Assembly: GCA_009692925.1 (NCBI GenBank)
Contig: SHYG01000015.1
Coordinates: forward strand, 1 to 37,691
Source: Dehalococcoidia bacterium
GTDB lineage: Bacteria; Chloroflexota; Dehalococcoidia; Lucifugimonadales; UBA3495
Reading direction: 5' to 3'
DNA length: 37,691 nucleotides
Positions 26,329 to 34,487 of the stretch are shown here, in pieces. A model generated the notes under the pieces. The model did not search any database, had not been told where the DNA came from, and worked only from the letters and a program-made list of their open reading frames with translations. Every line of letters begins with the position of its first letter. Position 1 is the stretch's first letter. Both the position numbers and the translations under genes were made by a program.

Positions 26329-27144
26329 TTAGCGGCGGCGGGCTCCGCCAGCAGCGGCAGGCGCGGCGGCCTTCAGGTTCTTGTCGAACCAACCCACGGT
26401 GCGGGTCCAGGCGTCGTCAGCGGATGCCTTGTGGTAGCTGGGGCGCTCGTCGCAGTTGAAGCCGTGGTTGGCCTGGGCGTAGCTCTTGAAGTCGTAGGTG
26501 ACCTTGTTCTTCTTGAGCTCGGCCTCAATCTTGGCCATGTCTGCGGGACTGGGGTTCGCGTCCAGGCCGCCAAAGTTGCCCATCACGGGAATCTTGATCT
26601 TGCTGGTCAGCTCGATGGGGGCCTTGTTGCCCTCGCCGAAGGGAACCAGACATCGCCCGGGATAGTAGGCCACCGCGGCGCTGAGGCCCGGAACCGTGGC
26701 GGCGGCCAGGTAGGCGATGCGCCCGCCCACGCAGAAGCCCACGATGCCAATCTTCTGACCCTGAGTGCGCGGGTACATTACCTGCAGGTAGTCCACCGTG
26801 TACTTGAGGTCGGTGATGATCTCGTCATCCTTGAGGGCGGCCATGTACTTGGTGCGGGCGGGAACATCGGCCTCGCCGTAACCCAGCTTGGGGTTGGGAT
26901 GCTCCCGGTGGAACATGGCCGGAGCCACCGCCACGTAGCCCGCCTGGGCAAACCTGTCGCAGACCTTCTCAATGTGCCGGTTGACCCCGAAGGCCTCCTG
27001 CACCACGATGATGGCGGGCCATGAGGTCCCGGCGGTGGGCAGGGGATGACTCACGTAGGCGTCCATGTGCTGGCCCTGGTAGCCGTGCGCGTCTTCGAGT
27101 TTGTTGTCCCCGGGGAACATGATGAGCTCCCAGAATGATGGCAT
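26329..27144 (-). CDS. Dienelactone hydrolase family protein
   Basis: PAIIVVQEAFGVNRHIEKVCDRFAQAGYVAVAPAMF; IGIVGFCVGGRIAYLAA (Cys nucleophile elbow); YAQANHGFNCDERPSYH. Confidence 0.93.
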   Translation of the reverse strand: MPSFWELIMFPGDNKLEDAHGYQGQHMDAYVSHPLPTAGTSWPAIIVVQEAFGVNRHIEKVCDRFAQAGYVAVAPAMFHREHPNPKLGYGEADVPARTKYMAALKDDEIITDLKYTVDYLQVMYPRTQGQKIGIVGFCVGGRIAYLAAATVPGLSAAVAYYPGRCLVPFGEGNKAPIELTSKIKIPVMGNFGGLDANPSPADMAKIEAELKKNKVTYDFKSYAQANHGFNCDERPSYHKASADDAWTRTVGWFDKNLKAAAPAAAGGARRR

Positions 27145-27329
27145 AACCTTCCTCCTCCTTTTGAAAGCCAGTTGAACCTGACCCGCCACCGGCGGACTGG
27201 CCCGATTGTACCATGTGGCAAAGGCCGGAGCAACACGTACCTACTGTCCGCCGGTCGCAGCGGCCCGGCCCCGAGGGCGTCGTATGCTATACTGACCTGC
27301 ATAAACGTATCTGAGAGCAGTGAAGAACC

Positions 27330-28409
27330 GTGCTAACATCCCTCCTTGGCATGAACACCGCAGAGCTGAGCGTCCTGGCCCAGCAGGCCGGGGAGTCCGC
27401 CTACCGGGGGCAGCAGATCGCCCGGTGGATCTATCGCCGCGGCGCCCGCTCGATAAGCGATATGACCGACCTCTCCAAGCCCCTGCGGGCGCGCCTGGAG
27501 GAGCAACATCAGGTGGGCCGCAGCCGGGTGGCTGCCCAGCAGCGCAGCCGCGACGGCACGGTGAAGTTTCTGCTGGCCCTGACTGACGAGGGCGGAGGCA
27601 TGGTCCAGACGGTGGAGACGGTGGGCCTGCCCTACGCCCACTACCTGTCCTGCTGCGTGTCCACCCAGGTGGGGTGCCCGGTGCGCTGTGCCTTCTGCGC
27701 CACCGGAGCCAGCGGCTACACCCGCAACCTCACCGCCGGGGAGATTGTGGACCAGCTGCTGACGGTGCAGGACACTGCGACCGGGAACCCGCCCCCCCTG
27801 GACCGGGTGAGCCACGTGGTGTTCATGGGCATGGGCGAACCCTTGATGAATTACGACGCCACCGTGCAGGCGGTGCGGCTGCTGAACACCGAGGTGGGCA
27901 TCGGCATGCGGCACCTGACGGTGAGCACCGTGGGCTACGTGCCCGGCATCCGGCGGCTGGCCCAGGAGCGGATGCAGATAACGCTGGCGGTGTCGCTGCA
28001 CGCGCCCAACGACCAACTGCGCCAGCAGCTTATCCCCACCATGACCCGTTGGAGCCTGGACGAGATTCTGGACGCCTGCAAGGCCTACTTCAAGAGCACC
28101 GGGCGGCGGCTGACCTTTGAGTACTGCCTGCTGGCCGGGGTTAACGACGGCGTGCGGCAGGCGCGGGAGCTGGGCCACCGGCTGCGGGGGCTGAACTGCC
28201 ACGTGAACCTGATCCCCTACAACCCGGTGGGCAAGCTGGGTTTCGGCGCGCCCGCGATCTTGCGGGTGAACGCCTTCCGCGAGGTGCTGGAGCAGATGGG
28301 CATAGTAGTGACCCAGCGGGCGCAGAAAGGCTCGGACATTGACGCCGCCTGCGGGCAGTTGCGGAGAAGGGATGCGGCGGAGCGGGTGGGGGCCACGTCG
28401 CCAAGCTGA
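27330..28409 (+). CDS. rlmN: 23S rRNA (adenine(2503)-C(2))-methyltransferase
   Basis: Radical SAM CAFCATGASGYTRNLTAGEIVDQ; VVFMGMGEPLMNYD; CHVNLIPYNPV; DIDAACGQL; probable GTG start. Confidence 0.96.
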   Translation: MLTSLLGMNTAELSVLAQQAGESAYRGQQIARWIYRRGARSISDMTDLSKPLRARLEEQHQVGRSRVAAQQRSRDGTVKFLLALTDEGGGMVQTVETVGLPYAHYLSCCVSTQVGCPVRCAFCATGASGYTRNLTAGEIVDQLLTVQDTATGNPPPLDRVSHVVFMGMGEPLMNYDATVQAVRLLNTEVGIGMRHLTVSTVGYVPGIRRLAQERMQITLAVSLHAPNDQLRQQLIPTMTRWSLDEILDACKAYFKSTGRRLTFEYCLLAGVNDGVRQARELGHRLRGLNCHVNLIPYNPVGKLGFGAPAILRVNAFREVLEQMGIVVTQRAQKGSDIDAACGQLRRRDAAERVGATSPS

Positions 28410-28430
28410 CAGGCCTCTGTGGAGTGCGGG

Positions 28431-28727
28431 ATGGACCATCCGATTTATCAAGTGACGTCAGTGGAAATAGTGGCTTCCCACACCCTGCGAGTGGGGTTTG
28501 ACGACGGAACTTTCCAGGTGATTGACTTCCGGCCCGTGCTGAAGGGCGAGCTGTATGGGGCACTACGGGATTTGTCCCTGTTCAACGGTGTGCGAATTGA
28601 CCCTGAGGTGCACACCCTGCCCTGGCCCAACGGCGCAGATTTTGACCCGGCAACTCTGCACGACTGGCCTGAGCACCTGGAAGAAATGAAGACGCTGGCA
28701 CAACGCTGGGCCAAGACCGCCACCTGA
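28431..28727 (+). CDS. DUF2442-type protein
   Basis: TSVEIVASHTLRVGFDDGTFQVIDFRPVLKGELYGALRDLSLFNGVRIDPEVHTLPWPNGADFDPATLHDW. Confidence 0.85.
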   Translation: MDHPIYQVTSVEIVASHTLRVGFDDGTFQVIDFRPVLKGELYGALRDLSLFNGVRIDPEVHTLPWPNGADFDPATLHDWPEHLEEMKTLAQRWAKTAT

Positions 28728-28824
28728 TCTTCCGTGTTTGCTTCATGTCCTGCTCCTTCGTTTGCCTCATTTTAGGAGCGGGACTCTCTCTTAGCCACCT
28801 GTACAGATTTTGGGGACCACCTCA
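28728..28824 (-). mobile_element. Probable truncated IS3-family left end (TIR plus first codons of orfA)
   Basis: On the minus strand: TGAGGTGGTCCCCAAAATCTGTACA ... then ATGAAGCAAACACGGAAG (MKQTRK); no further transposase follows. Confidence 0.5.
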
Positions 28825-29144
28825 CTGATCAGAACGTCGCGCTCGTTCAGGTAGATCTTGGCGTGCAGGTACTCGGCGCCTCGCACAGCAACTCCATGTT
28901 GCTGCAACCAGTTAGCATCCTCGATTTTGCCCCAATCTGGCTTTCCATCTTTACATCGCACAATGGCTGTGACTTTGACACGCTTTTTCACTGCTAGGTC
29001 AAGAGCGTTTTCAACATGACGCCAGTCCCTAATGTTGATATAGGGAGTAACGATGATCACGTACTTCGAGGCATCTTGAACGATGTTGATAATCTGCGAG
29101 GCGATTTCATCGTCCACGAACACAGTCTTCAGCGACTCAGCCAT
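28791..29144 (-). pseudogene. PLD-like (HKD) nuclease-domain protein, C-terminally truncated
   Basis: YVIIVTPYINIRDW...HAKIYLNERDVLIS, then an unrelated EVVPKICTGG*; the expected residues after the HxK motif are missing. Confidence 0.6.
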
Positions 29145-29194
29145 AGCTGCCTCCTGACCTCAACAGCGTAAAGGATTGACAGTTTCACTTCCCC

Positions 29195-30226
29195 TCATCC
29201 CCCCGACATAACCTCCCCCACCGCCCGTGTGACCAGGTTGGCCGTCAGGGGCACTTTGTAGCCGTTGTCCGCCATGGGCCGGGGGTTGGGCAGGGCCAGG
29301 CTCCCAGCATGGGCCGCATCAACATCAGCCACTTGCTGGCCTCGCAGGTACTCCTCCACCGGTCGCGCCCGGTAGGGCACTGGGGCCACACCGCCCAAGC
29401 ACACCCTGGCCTGACGGATGGTGTCCCCCTCCAATGCTACGGCGACCGCCACGCTCACCAGGGCAAAGTCCCCCGTCTCCCTCTCCCGCGCCTTCAGGTA
29501 CAGGCTGCGCACCGGGACGGAAATCCCCCCTACCCCCCTTTGCAAAGGGGGGCCAAGGGGGATTTCGTCTTGTCCCGGCAGCAGCACTCGCGTCACCAGC
29601 TCACCCGGCTCCAAACCGTTCTCCCGCAGCAGGTCCTGGCCGGGGCCAATGAAGAACTCGCCGATGGGCATGGTGCGCGTCCCCCTTGGTCCGGCAATCT
29701 CCACCCTGGCATCGAACACCGACAGCGCCACCGCCGTGTCCGAGGGGTGCACGATGTAGCAGCGGTCGCCGCCAGTGACGCACAGGTACTTGCTGACCCC
29801 CGCCAGGGCGTAGCAACGGTCGCCACCCTTCTTCAGGCACACGGTCTGGGGGTGGCGGTAGTACCAGCAGCGCGGCCGCTGGGCCAGGTTGCCCCCCAAA
29901 GTGCCCACGTTGCGGATCTGCGGCGTGGCCAACTCCTCCGCCGCCTGGGCCAGGGCGGTGTAGCAGGCGCGGATGGCCGGGTGTTGGGCCAGCTCGGCGA
30001 TGGTGGTCATGGCGCCCAGCTCCAGGCCGCCGCCGGTCTCGCGAATGCCGCGCAGCCCAGGGATGCCCGCCAGGCTCACCAGCCGCCGGGGCGCGGCCAC
30101 GCCCTCCTTGATCTCGCTGAGCAGATCGCTGCCCCCGGCGATGAGCTGCGTCTCGCCAGGCTGCGCCGCCAGCAGCGCCACCGCCTCGTCCAGGGACTTG
30201 GGCTCGATGTACTGAAAAGGCTGCAA
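29195..30226 (-). CDS. Molybdenum hydroxylase FAD-binding subunit (CoxM/XDH-M), possibly with a [4Fe-4S]-type Cys motif
   Basis: PKSLDEAVALLAAQPGETQLIAGGSDLLSEIKEG; ATPQIRNVGTLGGNLAQRPRCWYYRHPQTVCLKKGGDRCYALAGVSKYLC. Confidence 0.94.
   Translation of the reverse strand: MQPFQYIEPKSLDEAVALLAAQPGETQLIAGGSDLLSEIKEGVAAPRRLVSLAGIPGLRGIRETGGGLELGAMTTIAELAQHPAIRACYTALAQAAEELATPQIRNVGTLGGNLAQRPRCWYYRHPQTVCLKKGGDRCYALAGVSKYLCVTGGDRCYIVHPSDTAVALSVFDARVEIAGPRGTRTMPIGEFFIGPGQDLLRENGLEPGELVTRVLLPGQDEIPLGPPLQRGVGGISVPVRSLYLKARERETGDFALVSVAVAVALEGDTIRQARVCLGGVAPVPYRARPVEEYLRGQQVADVDAAHAGSLALPNPRPMADNGYKVPLTANLVTRAVGEVMSGG
29520..29566. repeat. AAATCCCCCC-family palindrome located inside a CDS
   Basis: GAAATCCCCCCTACCCCCCTTTGCAAAGGGGGGCCAAGGGGGATTTC; outer CCGGGAC/GTCCCGG arms at 29512-29518 and 29572-29578. 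Confidence 0.93.
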
Positions 30227-30242
30227 GAAAACCTCGCTTGTA

Positions 30243-30340
30243 GCTGTCAGCTTTCAGCTTTCAGCCGTCAGCAATCAACCCCCCGCCCCGGTTGCTTCGG
30301 GTGGTGGGTGGGCTGACCGCTGATCGCTGAAGGCTGAGAG
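30243..30340. repeat. Heptad-structured inverted repeat (N3-TCAGC-like units)
   Basis: GCTGTCAGCTTTCAGCTTTCAGCCGTCAGC ... GCTGACCGCTGATCGCTGAAGGCTGAGAG; about 24/29 arm complementarity by hand. Confidence 0.8.
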
Positions 30341-32594
30341 CCTCTAATACTCGCTGGGGAGTAATCGGCAGGCGGGTGAACCGCACGCCGATGGCGTCGT
30401 AGATGGCGTTGGCGATGGCTGGGGCCACCCCCACGGCGGGCACCTCGCCAAGAGCCTTGGCCCCCAGGGGCCCAATGGGGTCCACCACATCGGCAAAGAT
30501 TATCTGGATGTCAGGGTAGTCCAGGATGGTGGGGCACTTGTGCTCCAAATAGCTGCCGTTGAGGGTGATGCCGGTGGGCCCGTCGGTGACCAGCTCCTCG
30601 GACAGGGCAAAGCCCAGCATCTGGGAGATGCCTCCCTCTACCTGGTTCAGGGCCAAACGCGGGTTCAGGATGCGCCCCGAGTCGTGGGCCGCCACGTAGC
30701 GCAGCACCCTGACCTGGCCGGTGCCGGTGTCCACCTCCACCTGGGCGAAGTGGGCGCCGAAGGAGTTGATGATGTGGTTGGGACTGCCGGGGTTCACGGA
30801 AGCGCTGGCGGATAAGACGTCGCTAGCCGCCCGGCGCACCACCTCCGCCAGGGACATGCGCCGCGCCGGGTCGCCCTTGACGTAAACCGCGCCTCCCGAC
30901 AGCTCCAGGTTGTCCACCGGCGCCTCCAGCCCGTCGGCAGCCAGCTCCAGGAGCTGCCCCCGCAGCGAGGTGGCGGCCTGCACCACCGCGGTGCCGGTGG
31001 AGAAGGTGGCAGTGGAGCCTGCGGTGATGGGTGCGTTGGGCGTGGTCGCGGAGTCAGCAAAGATGAGGCGGATGTCCCGGCTGTCCAAACCTAGCCCCTG
31101 GGCAGCCATCTGGGCCAGCACCGTGGTGGCGCCCTCTCCCACGTCCATGAGGCCGCACACCAGGCTGATGACGCCCGACCGGTCTATGCGCACCTCGGCG
31201 GCAGAGGCGAACCCCGGCCCGCCGCGGTAGATCATCATGCTCATGCCCCGGCCTCGCTTCTTGGCCGGGTCGGCGGGCTGCTCCGCGGGCTCGCCCCAGC
31301 CGAAGGCTTGCGCGCCCAATCGCAGGCACTGGTCCAGGCCGTTGCTGGAGAAAGGCACTCCGCCTTCCAGAGGCTGGCTGTCAATATTCTGGCCCGGCGG
31401 TGTGGTGCGACGCCCCGGCTGGCCTTCCGCCCGCACCTGGTTCTTCAGGCGGAACTCCAGAGGGTCAATGCCAAGGGCCTCGGCGGCGCGGTCCATCAGG
31501 GTTTCCAGGGCGAAGTGCCCCTGGGGCGCGCCCAGGGCTCGATACGACCCGCCCGTGGGCCGGTTGGTGTAGACCAGATAGGCCTCATACTTGGAGTTGG
31601 CGCAGTGGTAGAGGTACAGCGACCCCTGGCCCAATCGCCGCGCCACGCCGGGGCCGGAGGCCAGGTAGGCCCCTTTGTTCAGGGTTGCGATGGTGTGGAT
31701 GGCGGTGATGCTGCCGTCCCGCTTGAACCCCGCCTTGATGCGGATGCGCGCAGCGTGGCGGGTGCGTCCGGCCACGAACTCGTCCTGCCGGGAGTACTCC
31801 AGGCGCACCGGCCTACCTGCCCGCTGGGCCAGCACCGCCGCCAGCGCTCCCAGACGCGACTCGTCCTTGTTGCCGAAGCCCGCACCCAGGTAGGGGCCCA
31901 CCACTCGCACCTTGGCCGGCGGGATGCCCAGGGCCTCCGCCAGCGTCGCCCGGTCCACGTGAACACCCCGGCTGGACTTCCACACGGTGAGGGAGTCGCC
32001 CTCCCAGGCGGCCAGCGCCGCCCGCGGCTCCAGGGCGGTGGCCGAGTGCACCGGGATGAAATACTCCTCCTCCAGCACCAGTTCCGCCTGGGCAAAACCC
32101 TCGGCCACGCTGCCCCGCTCCAGGGACAGGGGCTTGCCGCCGACCAGATTGCCTCCGGGGTTGCCTTCGGGGTGAATGACGATGGCGCCGGGCTTCAGAG
32201 CATCCTCAGGCTCCAGGACGAAGGGGAGCGCCTGGTACTCCACCTCCAGCAGGGACAGGGCCTGGCGGGCGATGTCCAAGTCGGCGGCGGCGACGGCGGC
32301 CACCTCGTCGCCCACGAAGCGCACCCTGCGATCCAGGATGGCCAAATCCGGCGCCACCTTGCCAGGCGGGACATCGAAGGGGGTGACGATGGCGTACACT
32401 CCGGGCAACCTAGCCGCCGCCTGAGTGTCAACGCTCAAGATGTTGGCGTGAGGATGAGGGCTGCGCAGCACCAGGGCGTGAAGCATCCCCGGCAGCTTCA
32501 AGTCGGCGGTGTACTTGGCCTGGCCGGTGAGCTTGTCCCGCAGGTCGGTGCGAATTACGCTCTGGCCGGTGGCGGCGGTAGTGGATGAGGTCAT
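30261..32594 (-). CDS. Molybdenum hydroxylase large (molybdopterin-binding) subunit
   Basis: LTGQAKYTADLKLPGMLHALVLRSPHPHANI; GAGFGNKDES; GGSYRALGAPQGHFALE; GPLGAKALGEVPAVGVAPAIANAIYDAIGVR. Confidence 0.95.
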   Translation of the reverse strand: MTSSTTAATGQSVIRTDLRDKLTGQAKYTADLKLPGMLHALVLRSPHPHANILSVDTQAAARLPGVYAIVTPFDVPPGKVAPDLAILDRRVRFVGDEVAAVAAADLDIARQALSLLEVEYQALPFVLEPEDALKPGAIVIHPEGNPGGNLVGGKPLSLERGSVAEGFAQAELVLEEEYFIPVHSATALEPRAALAAWEGDSLTVWKSSRGVHVDRATLAEALGIPPAKVRVVGPYLGAGFGNKDESRLGALAAVLAQRAGRPVRLEYSRQDEFVAGRTRHAARIRIKAGFKRDGSITAIHTIATLNKGAYLASGPGVARRLGQGSLYLYHCANSKYEAYLVYTNRPTGGSYRALGAPQGHFALETLMDRAAEALGIDPLEFRLKNQVRAEGQPGRRTTPPGQNIDSQPLEGGVPFSSNGLDQCLRLGAQAFGWGEPAEQPADPAKKRGRGMSMMIYRGGPGFASAAEVRIDRSGVISLVCGLMDVGEGATTVLAQMAAQGLGLDSRDIRLIFADSATTPNAPITAGSTATFSTGTAVVQAATSLRGQLLELAADGLEAPVDNLELSGGAVYVKGDPARRMSLAEVVRRAASDVLSASASVNPGSPNHIINSFGAHFAQVEVDTGTGQVRVLRYVAAHDSGRILNPRLALNQVEGGISQMLGFALSEELVTDGPTGITLNGSYLEHKCPTILDYPDIQIIFADVVDPIGPLGAKALGEVPAVGVAPAIANAIYDAIGVRFTRLPITPQRVLEALSLQRSAVSPPTTRSNRGGGLIADG

Positions 32595-32625
32595 GGGTGC
32601 TGGCCTCCTATGGGCTGCTGGGCTT

Positions 32626-33271
32626 CTACCCCTGGAAGGTCATCTTGCGGAAGATCTCCCGCGTGGCATGCACGTCCCGCAGGCAGTACTGGCAGATTTC
32701 ATCCAGCCGCCCGGCTAGATAATAGTCGTGCACCTGGCTGCCGTCCATGCCCCCTTGGGGGAGGCCACCCCCAGGGCGCGGGCCAGGGTGTCCAAGCGAA
32801 TGTGGTCGCGGTTGTCCCACTGGAGCCACTCGCACATCACGTCGTAGATGTGGTCGCTGCGGTAGCGGGCAAAGGACGGCGTGTTGGTGGGCTTGACGCC
32901 GTGGATGATAGACCGCTGCATCAGGAACTTCAGGTCGAAGTCCATGATGTTGAAGCCAACGAACTGGCCCACGTCGCGGGACAGCTCCCAAAAGTCCTGG
33001 AGCAGGGCAGGCTCTTCGCCGCTGAGGACTCCCTGGGTAAGCTGGCTGGGGGTCTCCTTGACGTAGCCAACGCAGAAAACCCGGCCCCAGTGGCCCTCCA
33101 GGGAGGTTTGCGGTACTTCTCCTCCACCAGGGCGGGCTTCTTCTCCTCCCGCCACTTCTGGATAGTCTCCAGCTTGGTGAGGTTGCCCGGCGGGGCGATG
33201 CCCTCGGCGATGGCCTCCTTCAGCTACTCGGGGCCGGGCAGGGTCTCAATGTCCAGGAACAGGCGGATCAT
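32626..33271 (-). pseudogene. Predicted 3'-5' exonuclease (PolB exonuclease-like, DEDD family), frameshifted, with an in-frame stop
   Basis: FLDIETLPGPE*; VGFNIMDFDLKFLMQRS; YCLRDVHATREIF spread over different frames. Confidence 0.85.
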
Positions 33272-33301
33272 GGGCGGCCTCCCGAAAGAGTTAAAACCAA
33301 C

Positions 33302-33330
33302 GTAGGGGCAGGTTTAAAACCTGCCCCTAC
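33302..33330. repeat. Perfect 29-bp palindrome, GTAGGGGC family, with compensatory changes
   Basis: GTAGGGGCAGGTTT-A-AAACCTGCCCCTAC. Confidence 0.92.
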
Positions 33331-33361
33331 AGTTACTCGGATACCAGGCGCCACGCGGGGC

Positions 33362-34390
33362 CTAGAGGATGTGGTACATCAGCAGGTGGTCGCGCATCGC
33401 GTCGTTGGCGAAGTCGTTCTCCACGTTGCGCAGCACCGAGTGGATGTGGTTGGCGCCGTTCTGCCGGTTGTCATACTCCACCACAAAGTTGCCGCCGTGC
33501 AGGCGGTAGTAGTGGGGCTTGAACTTCTCGGCGGGGCCGCCCCAGGCGAAGTGAATCTTGTCCATCCCGCCCTGCTTCAGTTCGTCCATCTTTTCCGAAG
33601 CCAGGTCGGGGCGCAACGCGGTCACGTACTCAGTGCATAGGGCCATGAGCATCTCTTTCTGAGTGCCGGACATGCGAGCGGAGGGCAGGCCCTGCTCCTT
33701 GGGAAGGGAAGCCCGGGCGGCGTTGAAGGTCAGGATATCCGCGGGCGCCTCATCGAAAATAAGCGCCTTAGACTTCTGGCCGGCGTCCAGGCTGTTCATC
33801 AGCTCCAGGGCGATGTCCTGCCTGGCGCCCAGGATGCGCAGGCCCTGCTTGGGGCCCTTGCGAACCTCCGCCGGGTTGGCGCCGAAGAAGAAGGGGGTCG
33901 CCGAGACTACCCGCTCGTTCCAGATGGTGTAGTGCAGGGAGACGTGGTGGCCCTCCACGCGCCAGCCCCAGGGGTCTTGGCCGGCCGGGTCGCCGAAGAT
34001 AGTCCAGGAGTACAGCAGCGGGTCTCGGTCCCAGGTGATGTGACCCTGCTCCTTCTCCAAGGGGCCCAGAATGCCCTCATGCTCCATGATGGCGTTGGCC
34101 TTCTGGTTGGCGTCGGCGCTAAGGCCGGTGGCCATGAGAGCCTTGGCGGCCTGGCGCTGCTTGGCGTCCATGTCCTTGATGCGCAGCCCGTGGCGGTTCA
34201 TGGGCGGGTAGTACCAGAAGATGCGCTCGCCGTCGTAGAAGCTGAAGGTAGCCTTGGCCTTCTGCTCGGGCTTCAGGGAGGCCAGGAACTTGGTGGCGGC
34301 ATCCCGCATCTCCGCGGCTGCCTTGGGGTGGCCGTGCTGGTAGTCGTGCTTGTGGGGGTGCTCGTGTTCTGCCGTTGGCCGGGTAGTCAT
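33362..34390 (-). CDS. DUF3500-type protein with His-rich N-terminus
   Basis: FLASLKPEQKAKATFSFYDGERIFWYYPPMNRHGLRIKDM ... HIHSVLRNVENDFANDAMRDHLLMYH; intact 342-aa ORF. Confidence 0.85.
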   Translation of the reverse strand: MTTRPTAEHEHPHKHDYQHGHPKAAAEMRDAATKFLASLKPEQKAKATFSFYDGERIFWYYPPMNRHGLRIKDMDAKQRQAAKALMATGLSADANQKANAIMEHEGILGPLEKEQGHITWDRDPLLYSWTIFGDPAGQDPWGWRVEGHHVSLHYTIWNERVVSATPFFFGANPAEVRKGPKQGLRILGARQDIALELMNSLDAGQKSKALIFDEAPADILTFNAARASLPKEQGLPSARMSGTQKEMLMALCTEYVTALRPDLASEKMDELKQGGMDKIHFAWGGPAEKFKPHYYRLHGGNFVVEYDNRQNGANHIHSVLRNVENDFANDAMRDHLLMYHIL

Positions 34391-34487
34391 TGGTGTCTCC
34401 TCCTAAACAAACGAAAAACTAGCGAATAACCATACTAGGGCCTAGTGGCCCCATTGGCTTGGAGTTTAGTCTTCCCAGCTAGCCGTG

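Noticed and set aside
28582-28770. ORF MRQTKEQDMKQTRKIRW... as a real small protein
   Set aside because: After the first codons it runs antisense through the DUF2442 gene; better explained as a remnant orfA start of an IS.
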